50,508 nt of DNA from an uncultured Erysipelotrichaceae bacterium (GCA_902800905.1 CADCGC010000013.1:1-50508), one strand, 5' to 3'; positions 1 to 7,797 are shown, counted from the first letter of the stretch. The notes: generated by a model from the sequence alone, not told the origin. Numbers and translations are program-made.

Positions 1-285
1 ATTAAAATAGTTAGATAAAGCATCTAATGCAGCTTGCCAACTTGAATACACGAAATCCAAAGGCAAAGACATTAATTTATTTAATTCATAAGAAAATGAG
101 CGCAAATTGCCATACGAGCTATCCTCTTTTGCTTGATAAAACAAATGTAACTTGTCTTTCACAAAGTGATCGATGAGTTTTGTTTTTCCGATTCTACGCC
201 TACCATAAATAACACCCAATTCTTTGTTTTTTGATTCAAAAGCATTATTTAGTTGCTTTAATTCTTTTTCTCTTCCAACAAACAT
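1..285 (-). CDS. AAA/archaeal-type ATPase, 3' end beyond window (partial)
   Basis: The reading frame is open from an ATG at 285 to the left edge, giving the first 95 residues. It starts MFVGREKELKQL, and the Walker A GRRRIGKT at about residues 28-35 is typical of the archaeal-type ATPase family that often carries a C-terminal DUF234 (PD-(D/E)XK-like) domain. These are stand-alone P-loop proteins, common in accessory regions, with poorly known function. The binding site AAGGAG lies about 9 bases upstream of the ATG. A 33-bp palindrome sits just upstream of it and may be its operator. The C-terminal half is outside the window, so the DUF234 assignment is inference. Confidence 0.8.
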   Translation of the reverse strand, partial: MFVGREKELKQLNNAFESKNKELGVIYGRRRIGKTKLIDHFVKDKLHLFYQAKEDSSYGNLRSFSYELNKLMSLPLDFVYSSWQAALDALSNYFN

Positions 286-301
286 TGTCAAAGTCTCCTT
301 T

Positions 302-334
302 ATATACTTTAAAGTTACTAACTTTCGAGTATAT
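302..334. promoter_or_regulatory. 33-bp near-perfect palindrome before the ATPase gene
   Basis: The sequence is symmetric about C318: AAAGTTA (311-317) mirrors TAACTTT (319-325), and ATATACT (302-308) mirrors AGTATAT (328-334). Fourteen of 16 base pairs match. It lies 17 bases upstream of the ATG at 285 on the minus strand, just before its AAGGAG, where an operator or a 5'-leader hairpin would sit. The cognate regulator is unknown. Confidence 0.5.
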
Positions 335-360
335 TAAAATATAAGAGTTGTTTTTTTCAA

Positions 361-383
361 GAAAAAATCCCAATTTCTTGGGA
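361..383 (-). terminator. Orphan intrinsic terminator, same hairpin as after two tRNA-Ser genes
   Basis: On the minus strand a TCCCAA stem, GAAA loop and TTGGGA are followed by a run of six T. The same hairpin follows tRNA-Ser(CGA) and tRNA-Ser(GCT) in this window. Here no tRNA or CDS lies directly upstream. Confidence 0.6.
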
Positions 384-468
384 CTATTTGATTTGATTTG
401 TCTCCGATTGTCGACACCCTAATACAATTTAAAGTCCAATTGTCCGTACACGAATTTTACATTGATGA
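362..468 (-). ncRNA. Possible short transcript ending at the orphan terminator
   Basis: The 286-638 interval has no convincing ORF. On the minus strand a TATAAT box (479..474) lies about 105 bases before the orphan terminator, so a small RNA of roughly 100 nt is possible. No good -35 box is seen and no known RNA family is recognised. The rest of the interval holds the palindrome at 302-334, an inverted repeat at 550-564 and a small 6+6 palindrome at 569-582. Confidence 0.2.
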
Positions 469-549
469 GTAGAATTATAGGGATTATTTAAGAATACCCA
501 GGTTTATATTGATAAAAATGTAAATTTAATTAACAATAGAACTAGGAAA

Positions 550-564
550 TGTAACAACTGGACA
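550..564. repeat. Left inverted repeat flanking the HAD lipoprotein gene
   Basis: TGTAAC-AAC-TGGACA. The right copy at 1746-1757 reads TGTAACTGGACA on the minus strand, identical except for three extra bases in the left copy. The pair brackets the HAD lipoprotein gene like ends of a small mobile element, but no transposase lies inside. Confidence 0.35.
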
Positions 565-638
565 TCTCCATCAAAATTGATGTCTGAAACTATCTCTGAG
601 TGTTGCACTTAACCTTACAATTTACTGGAGGAAAAAGA

Positions 639-1691
639 ATGAAAAAAGGATTAATAGCGTTAGCCGTCTTACCAATGCTTACAAGTATCGCGTCTTGTAA
701 AAGCCAAGCTGAATATTTCACCTTATGGAATGAGTGTGATTCTTTAATTACTCTTAGAGAATATGTAGAAGATGTCACTGATAAGAATTCTAAAAACTAT
801 ATTCCAAAGGAAGATAGAATTGCGACATTTGATATGGATGGCACTTTTATTGGTGAACTTTATCCAACTTATTTTGAATATAATATGCTTGAATATCGTG
901 CTTTAGAAGATCCTACCTACACCGATAAAGATCCTTATGTCGTAGAAACCGCTAACGATATTAGAAGTTTTGTAAGAGACGGAGTTCCTCTTCCTAAATA
1001 TAACGAAGAATATGGCTTTGATATTAAGCACGCAGTAGCCGCTGCTAAAGCCTATAGTGGAATGTCCGTTAAAGAATTTGATACTTACGTAAAAGAATAT
1101 GCTAAGAATACTCCTAACGGCTTTACTGGTATGACCTATGCTGATAGCTTTTATAAACCAATGTTAGAGATCTTTAAATATCTTGAAGCCAATGATTTCA
1201 CATATTATGTGGTTTCAGGTAGTGATCGATACATCTGCCGTTCTTTAGTAGAATCCATTGGTATTCCATCTAATAGAGTAATTGGAATGGATGTTACCAC
1301 TAAAGCTAGTAAGCAAGGTGACACGGATGGCGTTAACTATACCATGGGTAGCGACGAAGAATTAATTAGAACCGACGAACTCATCATCAAGAACTTAAAA
1401 ACAAATAAAGTAAAACAAATCTCTCAAGAGATTGGTAAAGTTCCAGTCCTCTCCTTTGGCAATAGTAGTGGTGACTCCGCGATGCATAATTACTGTAAGA
1501 GTAACTCTCAATACAAAACCGAAGTCTTTATGCTTATTGCAGATGATGAAGTAAGAGATCACGCAGACCTCGTAGAAACTGCGAAAAGAAAAGCGACTTG
1601 GGAAGAAAATAATTACAACATTATTTCGATGAAAAACGACTTCAAAACCATCTATGGTGAAGGCGTAGAAAAAGTCGATTTCCATTTCTAG
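639..1691 (+). CDS. HAD-superfamily phosphatase lipoprotein
   Basis: A 350-residue exported phosphatase-like protein. It starts at the ATG at 639 because CTGGAGG lies 7 bases upstream; an earlier in-frame start at 600 precedes this site. Residues 1-20 are a lipoprotein signal peptide ending in the lipobox IASC (Cys20), so it should be anchored outside the membrane. The HAD nucleophile motif FDMDGT is at about 64-69 (Asp65, Asp67), and VSGSDRY and FGNSSGDSAM further on fit HAD motifs II and IV of the phosphoserine-phosphatase-like branch. The substrate is unknown; a phosphate-scavenging acid phosphatase is a guess. It is monocistronic with a terminator behind it and inverted repeats on both sides. 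Confidence 0.85.
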   Translation: MKKGLIALAVLPMLTSIASCKSQAEYFTLWNECDSLITLREYVEDVTDKNSKNYIPKEDRIATFDMDGTFIGELYPTYFEYNMLEYRALEDPTYTDKDPYVVETANDIRSFVRDGVPLPKYNEEYGFDIKHAVAAAKAYSGMSVKEFDTYVKEYAKNTPNGFTGMTYADSFYKPMLEIFKYLEANDFTYYVVSGSDRYICRSLVESIGIPSNRVIGMDVTTKASKQGDTDGVNYTMGSDEELIRTDELIIKNLKTNKVKQISQEIGKVPVLSFGNSSGDSAMHNYCKSNSQYKTEVFMLIADDEVRDHADLVETAKRKATWEENNYNIISMKNDFKTIYGEGVEKVDFHF

Positions 1692-1705
1692 TGGTGTGTG
1701 ATTTG

Positions 1706-1742
1706 AAACCTCGTGTCCGTCCAGATTTTTCACGGGGTTTTT
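1706..1742 (+). terminator. Intrinsic terminator of the HAD lipoprotein gene
   Basis: A 10-bp stem AAACCTCGTG / CACGGGGTTT with one G-U pair and a 15-base loop, running into TTTTT, starts 15 bases after the stop codon. Confidence 0.7.
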
Positions 1743-1745
1743 ATG

Positions 1746-1757
1746 TGTCCAGTTACA
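1746..1757. repeat. Right inverted repeat flanking the HAD lipoprotein gene
   Basis: TGTCCAGTTACA, the inverse of the repeat at 550-564 apart from three inserted bases there. Confidence 0.35.
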
Positions 1758-1813
1758 AATTGATTAAAGTTGTATTCACCAGGCCAAATATAGCAAATAA
1801 TGCAAAAAAATAA

Positions 1814-1842
1814 GAAAAAACACGCACTTTTTTCGTACGTGT
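1814..1842 (-). terminator. Terminator of tRNA-Ser(GGA)
   Basis: On the minus strand ACACGTAC pairs with GTGCGTGT (one G-U pair) and is followed by TTTTT; it lies 16 bases past the tRNA CCA end. Confidence 0.7.
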
Positions 1843-1857
1843 CTTGACAATCAATCG

Positions 1858-1948
1858 TGGCGGAGGAAGAGGGATTTGAACCCTCGCACCGAGTTACCAG
1901 TCTATGAGCTTTCCAAGCCCACCCCTTCAGCCTCTTGGGTATTCCTCC
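1858..1948 (-). tRNA. tRNA-Ser (anticodon GGA)
   Basis: A 91-nt class II tRNA with acceptor stem GGAGGAA/TTCCTCC, a long variable arm, T-loop GGTTCAAATCC and encoded CCA. The anticodon stem TGGGC/GCTCA holds the loop TTGGAAA, so the anticodon is GGA, reading TCC/TCT. Confidence 0.95.
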
Positions 1949-2024
1949 GGATTAATGGCTGCGATATGTATTTTATAATAATAAAAACGTAAAGTGCAAT
2001 CTTTATTTATAAGAATAAAGAAAA

Positions 2025-2030
2025 TATAAT
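2025..2030 (+). promoter_or_regulatory. -10 box for the pseudouridine synthase operon, leaderless start
   Basis: TATAAT ends 5 bases before a GTG (2036) and 11 bases before an ATG (2042). No Shine-Dalgarno sequence is present, so the mRNA should start at or just before the start codon. Confidence 0.6.
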
Positions 2031-2035
2031 AATTA

Positions 2036-3007
2036 GTGGCAATGATTAAACTAGTTGTTAGTGGTAAAGAAAATGGACAGACATTAGAGAAATATGTCCG
2101 TAAAGTGTTGAGTGAAGCCCCTCTATCTTTTATTTATAAACTTTTTAGAAAAAAAGACATTAAAGTAAATGGACATTGGGAAAAAGAAAAGTTCATTATT
2201 AACGAAAATGATGAGGTTTCTATCTATATTACTGATGAACAATTAGATGAATTTAAAAAGAAAGTGAAAGAAGTCACTTCATCAAATATTTCTAATTGGA
2301 TTATTTATGAAGATAAAAACATTTTAATTATCAATAAACCACGTGGAGTGATAGTGCAAAAAGATGATACAGGTGACGTTGCTTTAGATGAGATGGTGAT
2401 TTCATATTTGATTAATAAAGGAGAATATGATCCTTCTAAAGATTTAGGATATACACCCGCTCCAAGTCATAGATTAGACAGAAACACCGCTGGTCTTATT
2501 GTTTTTGGTAAAAACATTGAAACATTAAGATACTTGTCAAAAATCATGAGTGACAAGAATTTGATTGAAAAGAAATATCTAACTTTAGTAGTGGGCAATA
2601 TCGAAAAAGAAGGCGAAATAGTAGCGCCTCTAGAAAAGAATTCCAAGAGCGGAAAAGTCTATGTTTCTGAAAGTGGAAAAGTCGCAATTACAAGGTATAA
2701 ACCTATCAAGAACCTCGATGGATTTACTTTAGTGGAGGTTCAACTACTCACTGGTAGAACCCACCAAATCAGAGTCCATTTTGCCTATATCAATCACCCA
2801 GTTGTGGGAGATAGTAAATATGGAGATTTTAATCTCAATAAAGAGATTGAAAACAAATATCATTTCAAGAATCAATTCCTTGTTTCGTATTCATTAAGAT
2901 TTAACAAGTTAGAAGAGCCTTTAAAATATTTGAATAACAAATCTTTTAGGATTGATTTACCTAAAGAATTAGAGGAGTTATTATATAAGTTAGGAGTGAA
3001 CAACTAA
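2036..3007 (+). CDS. RluA-family 23S rRNA pseudouridine synthase (RluC/D type)
   Basis: Converts specific uridines in large-subunit rRNA to pseudouridine. About 323 residues, normal for the family. Residues 1-70 form an S4-like RNA-binding domain. The catalytic motif HRLDRNTAGL lies at 145-154, with Asp148 the predicted catalytic residue, and GRTHQIRVHF is the conserved C-terminal motif. The start is either GTG 2036 or ATG 2042; both sit right behind TATAAT without a ribosome binding site, so translation is probably leaderless. The stop codon overlaps the start of the phosphohexomutase gene by one base, so the two are coupled. Which uridine is modified cannot be read from sequence. Confidence 0.9.
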   Translation: MAMIKLVVSGKENGQTLEKYVRKVLSEAPLSFIYKLFRKKDIKVNGHWEKEKFIINENDEVSIYITDEQLDEFKKKVKEVTSSNISNWIIYEDKNILIINKPRGVIVQKDDTGDVALDEMVISYLINKGEYDPSKDLGYTPAPSHRLDRNTAGLIVFGKNIETLRYLSKIMSDKNLIEKKYLTLVVGNIEKEGEIVAPLEKNSKSGKVYVSESGKVAITRYKPIKNLDGFTLVEVQLLTGRTHQIRVHFAYINHPVVGDSKYGDFNLNKEIENKYHFKNQFLVSYSLRFNKLEEPLKYLNNKSFRIDLPKELEELLYKLGVNN

Positions 3008-4707
3008 TGGGAACAATTGAAAACTACAAAAGATGGTTAGAATCGCCAAAAGTCAGTAACGCTGATAAAGAAGCATTAAAGAATATGTCTCAAGAACAAA
3101 TTGATGACGCTTTCTTTAAGGATGTTGAATTTGGTACTGCTGGGATGAGAGGAATCTTAGGACCTGGCACAAATAGATTAAACGAATTCACTGTTAAAAA
3201 AGCGACAGTGGGTTTTGCTAAGTATCTTTTAGAAAAATATCCAAACGTTAAAGAAAATGGTGTAGTTATTTCTCATGACAATAGACATATGTCTAGAGAA
3301 TTCACTTTATTAAGCGCCAAGATTCTTTCTGAATTTGGAATTAAAGCGTATATCTTTGATTCTCTTAGGCCAACTCCAGAACTTTCATTCGCCGTTAGAT
3401 ATATGAAGGCTGATGGGGGAATTATGATTACTGCAAGTCATAATCCAAAAGAACATAATGGTTACAAAGTTTATGATGAAACTGGATGTCAACTTGTTCC
3501 TGAAAAGATTGCCCGTTTAGTAGAAATCATTGGTGAACTTCCAAATGAATTAGAAGTTGAATATGTCCCAGTTAATAATCCTGCTAAAATCATCACTTTG
3601 GATAAAGATGTTGATGATGAATATGTTAAATTATGTGAATCTATCGTTATTAATAACGATTTAGATAAAAAAGGATTCAAAATTGTTTTCACTCCAAACC
3701 ATGGCACAAGTTATGTCAATGCGATGAGAGTGTATAAAGATTTAGGGTATGAAGTATATCCAGTCTTAAAACAATGTGATCCAGATCCAGACTTCTCTGG
3801 AACTTTATCTCCTAACCCAGAAGATCAAAGAAGTTATATTGAACCAATTAAACTCGCTAAAGAGTTAGAAGCTCAATTGGTAGTGATGACTGACCCAGAT
3901 GGAGATAGATGCGGTTTAGCATTCCGCGATCGTAACGGAGAATATCAAACCTTAACTGGAAACCAAAGTGCTTCAATGTTAATTGATTACATCTTCTCTG
4001 AAAGACAAAAAAGAGGAGAACTCCATAAAAATGGAGTGATGTATAACACAGTTGTGACATCCGCTTTAGGAGAAAAGATTGCAAGTCATTACGGAGTCAA
4101 AACAGAGCAGTTCTTGACTGGTTTTAAGTTCATTGGTAACAGAATTGACCACTATGAAAAACTAGGAAGCGGGCCATTCTTTGAATTTGGTTATGAAGAA
4201 AGCTATGGCTGCTTAATTGCTCCATTTGCGAGAGATAAAGATGGTATCCAAGCCATTCTTATGTATTCCGAAATGGCGTTATATCATTATCGCCACGGAA
4301 AGACTCTTGATATGGTGTGGGAAGAATTAGGAGAAAGATTTGGTTATCACGAAGATGTGAACTTCTCCATTATGTTCGAAGGAAGTAAAGGCGCTTCACA
4401 AATGAAAGAATTAATGGGTGGATTAAGAAATAATCCGTTCATCACTGTTGAAGGACATAAAGTTATTAAAGTCAGTGATTATCTTAGAAGCGTCACTACC
4501 GACGGAAAGAAAGAAGAGGCTATCGACCTTCCTAAGAGCGATGTTATCAAACTTTATTTCGATGATGGAAGCACAATTGCGGTTAGACCAAGCGGCACTG
4601 AAGCAAAAGTGAAATTCTATATTGGAGTAGTGGAGAAATCTCTTGAACTTGCTAAAGCAAGACCTGCAAAATTATACGCCGAACTTAAAAAGATTCTTGG
4701 CATCTAA
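3007..4707 (+). CDS. Phosphoglucomutase/phosphomannomutase
   Basis: A 566-residue alpha-D-phosphohexomutase interconverting hexose 1- and 6-phosphates for glycogen, cell-envelope sugar and glycolytic supply. All four signature sites are visible: phosphoserine loop TASHNP with Ser144, metal loop DPDGDR at 296-301, sugar-binding FGYEESYG, and phosphate-binding RPSGTEAKVKFY near the C-terminus. Length and the EFGTAGMRG N-terminus match the PgcA/YhxB-type enzymes of Firmicutes. Its ATG overlaps the upstream stop codon (TAATG). A bidirectional terminator shared with trpS follows. Specificity for glucose over mannose is likely but not proven. Confidence 0.92.
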   Translation: MGTIENYKRWLESPKVSNADKEALKNMSQEQIDDAFFKDVEFGTAGMRGILGPGTNRLNEFTVKKATVGFAKYLLEKYPNVKENGVVISHDNRHMSREFTLLSAKILSEFGIKAYIFDSLRPTPELSFAVRYMKADGGIMITASHNPKEHNGYKVYDETGCQLVPEKIARLVEIIGELPNELEVEYVPVNNPAKIITLDKDVDDEYVKLCESIVINNDLDKKGFKIVFTPNHGTSYVNAMRVYKDLGYEVYPVLKQCDPDPDFSGTLSPNPEDQRSYIEPIKLAKELEAQLVVMTDPDGDRCGLAFRDRNGEYQTLTGNQSASMLIDYIFSERQKRGELHKNGVMYNTVVTSALGEKIASHYGVKTEQFLTGFKFIGNRIDHYEKLGSGPFFEFGYEESYGCLIAPFARDKDGIQAILMYSEMALYHYRHGKTLDMVWEELGERFGYHEDVNFSIMFEGSKGASQMKELMGGLRNNPFITVEGHKVIKVSDYLRSVTTDGKKEEAIDLPKSDVIKLYFDDGSTIAVRPSGTEAKVKFYIGVVEKSLELAKARPAKLYAELKKILGI

Positions 4708-4717
4708 AAGATAAAAC

Positions 4718-4754
4718 AAAAACAGTTACCGATTTGATTCGATAACTGTTTTTT
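4718..4754. terminator. Bidirectional terminator between phosphohexomutase and trpS
   Basis: CAGTTACCGA / TCGATAACTG hairpin (4723-4748) with A-rich left and T-rich right flanks; it serves both convergent genes. Confidence 0.75.
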
Positions 4755-4755
4755 A

Positions 4756-5748
4756 CTATTCGTTAACTTCAAGTAATCCGATGGCTTTCTTGACTCTTTT
4801 TAGAGTAACATTTGCAACTTTTTGAGCGGCTTCTGCGCCTTCTTGGAGGACTTTTACATATTGTTTTGATTCTAAGATTTGACGGTATTTTTCTTGGAAC
4901 GCTCCAAGTTCTTCACAAACAACATCAGCAACAGCTTTTTTGAAATCGCCATATCGATAGCCTTCAAATAATTTTTCAGCTTCTTCAATAGAAATATCTT
5001 TTAACGCTGCATAGATTGTTAATAAGTTAGAGATGCCTGGCTTGTTCTCTTCATCAAATTTAACTTCGCTTCCTGAATCAGTAACAGCGGACATAATTTT
5101 CTTGCGAATAACATTTAAGTCGTCTTTAAGGAAGATATCTCCTTTAGGATCACTCTTGCTCATCTTTTTAGTTGGGTCTGAAAGAGACATGATTCTCGCT
5201 CCAACTTTTCTTACTTCGTATTTTGGAAGAGTAAGAACATCGCCATAACGGTTATTAATTCTATTAACTAAATCTCTTGTTAATTCAACATGTTGAATTT
5301 GGTCTTCGCCTACAGGAATGATGTTCGCGTCATATAATACGATATCGCATGCCATAAGGACTGGGTATGCAAATAAACCTAAACCGATAGCGGATTCTTT
5401 CATCTTTGATGATTTGTCTTTGAATTGCGTCATACGACTTAATTCACCCATATAAAGGTAGTTTTGCATGATGGCGTTAAGCTCTGCATGAGCGGAGACA
5501 CTACTTTGGAGGAATAGGTGGGCTTTCGATGTATCAATACCTGCTGCTAAATAGAAACAAGCAAGGTCAATAGAGTTTTGTCTTAATACTTCTGGTTCAA
5601 TTGGCAAAGTTAAAGCGTGAAGGTCAGCGATGAAATAAAAACATTCGCCTCTTTCAGTTTCTTCTTTTAAGTGTTTTAGGACACCAATATAGTTTCCTAA
5701 AGTTAATTGTCCAGTTGGTTTGATACCTGTTAAAATACGATTTGCCAT
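4756..5748 (-). CDS. trpS: Tryptophanyl-tRNA synthetase
   Basis: Charges tRNA-Trp with tryptophan. 330 residues, the usual size of bacterial class Ic TrpRS. The N-terminal TGIKPTGQLTLGNY contains the HIGH-like signature, GEDQIQHVELTRDL is conserved, and KKMSKSDP is the KMSKS loop. The ATG at 5748 has AAGGAG 6 bases upstream. Monocistronic, ending at the shared hairpin at 4718-4754. No T-box leader is visible upstream. Confidence 0.96.
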   Translation of the reverse strand: MANRILTGIKPTGQLTLGNYIGVLKHLKEETERGECFYFIADLHALTLPIEPEVLRQNSIDLACFYLAAGIDTSKAHLFLQSSVSAHAELNAIMQNYLYMGELSRMTQFKDKSSKMKESAIGLGLFAYPVLMACDIVLYDANIIPVGEDQIQHVELTRDLVNRINNRYGDVLTLPKYEVRKVGARIMSLSDPTKKMSKSDPKGDIFLKDDLNVIRKKIMSAVTDSGSEVKFDEENKPGISNLLTIYAALKDISIEEAEKLFEGYRYGDFKKAVADVVCEELGAFQEKYRQILESKQYVKVLQEGAEAAQKVANVTLKRVKKAIGLLEVNE

Positions 5749-5823
5749 AATGCTCTCCTTATAGTCTCAATTATTATATGTTAGAAAACTAAGAAAATTC
5801 TACCAATAATCAAAAATTTTGAT

Positions 5824-5829
5824 TAATAT
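5824..5829 (+). promoter_or_regulatory. -10 box of spx, leaderless start
   Basis: TAATAT ends exactly 6 bases before the ATG at 5836, placing the expected first mRNA base on the start codon; there is no ribosome binding site. Confidence 0.5.
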
Positions 5830-5835
5830 TATCTC

Positions 5836-6252
5836 ATGATTAAAATCTATACCGCTCCAAGTTGTCATTCATGTCGTAAAGCAAAAGAATTCTTTGAAAA
5901 AGAAGAAATTCCTTATCAAGAAAAGAATATTTTTGTTACCGTCTTAAATGACGAAGAACTTAAAGATATTTTAACTAAGACTGAAAACGGCACTGAAGAT
6001 ATCATTTCTACTAGAAGCAAGATTATCAAAGAGAGTGGTGTTGATGTAAACAATATGACAATCAGTGAACTCATCGCTTTTATTAGAAAAAATCCAAGCG
6101 TCTTAAAGCGACCAATTATGGTGGATGACACTAAGTTGCAAGTAGGATATAATTCTGAAGAGATTAGAGTTTTTATTCCTCACGAGAAAAGAATGAGGGA
6201 ATGGGCGTGTAAAAAGACTGAATGCCCAACTTATTCTAAATGTGGTAATTGA
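5836..6252 (+). CDS. spx: Spx/ArsC-family transcriptional regulator
   Basis: A 138-residue thioredoxin-fold regulator that binds the RNA polymerase alpha C-terminal domain and redirects transcription under thiol stress. The redox switch CHSC is at residues 10-13. The RPIMVDDTKLQVGYN segment near 93-107 is diagnostic of Spx/ArsC and includes the conserved Arg-Pro. The C-terminus carries extra cysteines (CKKTECPTYSKC), unusual for Spx and perhaps a second redox or metal site. It is transcribed alone and its TGA stop lies 6 bases from the convergent CYTH gene. MgsR-like paralogues are possible, so the exact regulon is unknown. Confidence 0.88.
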   Translation: MIKIYTAPSCHSCRKAKEFFEKEEIPYQEKNIFVTVLNDEELKDILTKTENGTEDIISTRSKIIKESGVDVNNMTISELIAFIRKNPSVLKRPIMVDDTKLQVGYNSEEIRVFIPHEKRMREWACKKTECPTYSKCGN

Positions 6253-6258
6253 TTAAAA

Positions 6259-6852
6259 TTATAGATTATAAATGGCGCGTCGACTCTTGGAGACGTAGCC
6301 TTTTTTAAATGTGACACCAAATTTGGCGGTTTTCTTTACTAAGTATAATTGAGCGGCTTTTCTACTAAAAGACTCAACTTCTACGTTATAATCCGCTTTA
6401 TCTCTAAAGTCGTTCTTATCAATGACTAGTAGGTATTTTTTGTAGTGGATTTCTAATCTTTCAGTCTTTAAAGAACAAATCTTTTTTAGCTTAGTTGGAT
6501 CGATTCCTCTACTAGATAAAACGCATTTAATTTCATTACTTGGGAAAACTAAATTGTCATTCATCTTATTATATTCATCTAAGGTTAAAACATAGTTATG
6601 TTCTATATCGCATTTTTCGTCTTTGATTTTTAATGTTAACTCATAGCTTTCATCACTAATGTTTCTGGTTCTTAAAACCATATGATTATTGGTGAGAAAA
6701 AGATCTTCGTAATCAAAGTAATTGTTTGTGTTTACTAAGTATGATTTTTGTGTCTTACACTTGCCATAATGTTTCATCAAAGCAGCGTATTGTTCTTCAC
6801 TTACCATTGCGCGTGCTTCAAATTCTTTATTAACAAAGTTTTTCATATGCAT
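6259..6852 (-). CDS. CYTH-domain protein (triphosphate tunnel metalloenzyme family)
   Basis: A 197-residue single-domain protein resembling Bacillus YjbK. The N-terminal EFEAR is the ExExR/K signature of the CYTH fold; alternating charged strands such as LRTRN, ELTLKIK, YKKYLLVIDKNDF and YNVEVES fit the tunnel. Family members hydrolyse inorganic triphosphate, thiamine triphosphate or related polyphosphates with Mg2+; the substrate here is unknown. Two in-frame ATGs lie close together (6852, 6846). CATAAT ends 6 bases before the first one on the minus strand, favouring a leaderless start at 6852. The gene is divergent from nadK with only 28 bases between the two starts. Confidence 0.8.
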   Translation of the reverse strand: MHMKNFVNKEFEARAMVSEEQYAALMKHYGKCKTQKSYLVNTNNYFDYEDLFLTNNHMVLRTRNISDESYELTLKIKDEKCDIEHNYVLTLDEYNKMNDNLVFPSNEIKCVLSSRGIDPTKLKKICSLKTERLEIHYKKYLLVIDKNDFRDKADYNVEVESFSRKAAQLYLVKKTAKFGVTFKKGYVSKSRRAIYNL

Positions 6853-6880
6853 ATAATTATTATGCTACAATAATTAAGTT
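6853..6880. promoter_or_regulatory. Two divergent leaderless promoters in 28 bases
   Basis: On the plus strand an extended -10 (TGCTACAAT, hexamer 6866-6871) precedes nadK by 9 bases. On the minus strand CATAAT (6864..6859) precedes the CYTH gene by 6 bases. The two -10 regions nearly touch, and each -35 would fall inside the other gene. Confidence 0.55.
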
Positions 6881-7651
6881 ATGAAAATTGGATTATTTAT
6901 TAAATACGATGCAGTCGAAAAAGATTTAGAATCAAAGCTCGTTAACTCTATTTGTGAACATGGTCATGAGTATGATAATGAGAACCCTCAATTTGTTTTT
7001 ACAATTGGAGGAGATGGAACATTTTTAAAAGCTGTTCAAAAGTACCTTAATAAATTAGATTCCGTCGTCTTTGTGCCAATTAATCGCGGTAATCTTGGCT
7101 ATTTTTCTGATTTTACTCAAGATGAATTTGGAGAAGTTTTATCTAACTTTGATAAATATGTTAAACATTCATATTCATTGCTTAAGGCTAAGATTAATGA
7201 TAAAGAGATTTTTGCAGTTAATGAGATTAGAATTGAAAATCCATTCCATACATTAATTAGTGATGTCTACATCAATAATGACTTCTTAGAAACATTTAGA
7301 GGAAATGGATTAGTAGTGTCTACTTCCCTAGGAAGTACTGGATATAACAAATCAATTGGAGGAGCGGTTATTGATTTAAATATGGAAGTTCTCCAACTTA
7401 GTGAAATTGCTCCAATTAATAATTGTTTGTTCTCGTCTTTAAAATCTCCTTTAGTGGCATCAAAAGAATCCACAATTACATTTAAAGGCGACTTATCTCA
7501 TGTTATGGTGGGATATGATTATTTAGTGAGACCAAACGAAGATTTAAAAGAAATAGTGTTCTCTTTAAGTGATAAGAAAGTCACTATTTTAAATAAAAAG
7601 GCCCGTTCTCTTGCGGGTAAACTAAACAAAACATTTGTTGAAAGAAGATAG
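6881..7651 (+). CDS. nadK: NAD kinase
   Basis: Phosphorylates NAD to NADP with ATP or polyphosphate. 256 residues, normal for Firmicutes. The signature GGDGTFLKAV lies at about 43-52, NEIRIEN and the glycine-rich GSTGYNKSIGGAV are the NAD-binding and catalytic motifs. Its ATG follows an extended -10 box by 9 bases without a ribosome binding site. A 47-codon membrane ORF starts two bases after its stop codon. Confidence 0.95.
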   Translation: MKIGLFIKYDAVEKDLESKLVNSICEHGHEYDNENPQFVFTIGGDGTFLKAVQKYLNKLDSVVFVPINRGNLGYFSDFTQDEFGEVLSNFDKYVKHSYSLLKAKINDKEIFAVNEIRIENPFHTLISDVYINNDFLETFRGNGLVVSTSLGSTGYNKSIGGAVIDLNMEVLQLSEIAPINNCLFSSLKSPLVASKESTITFKGDLSHVMVGYDYLVRPNEDLKEIVFSLSDKKVTILNKKARSLAGKLNKTFVERR

Positions 7652-7653
7652 AA

Positions 7654-7797
7654 ATGGTTTTCGTTACTTTTAAAGATACATTAAATGAAATGCTTAAAAA
7701 TGGCTCATTTTATATTGCTTTAGGAATCGCTATTTTAATCGTAGCGACAATTGTCACTTTATTAATTCTTAATAGAAAAAAAGATAGGACTAAATAA
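7654..7797 (+). CDS. Small single-pass membrane protein, 47 residues
   Basis: The ATG at 7654 starts two bases after the nadK stop and the ORF ends at TAA 7795-7797. The product has a polar N-terminus (MVFVTFKDTLNEMLKNG), one transmembrane segment at about 18-40 (IALGIAILIVATIVTLLIL) and a positive tail RKKDRTK, so the tail should be cytoplasmic. There is no clear ribosome binding site beyond GAAAGAAG. No family is recognised. Its last codons overlap the maf terminator, and its stop lies in the hairpin loop. A real small protein coupled to nadK is plausible but unproven. Confidence 0.5.
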   Translation: MVFVTFKDTLNEMLKNGSFYIALGIAILIVATIVTLLILNRKKDRTK

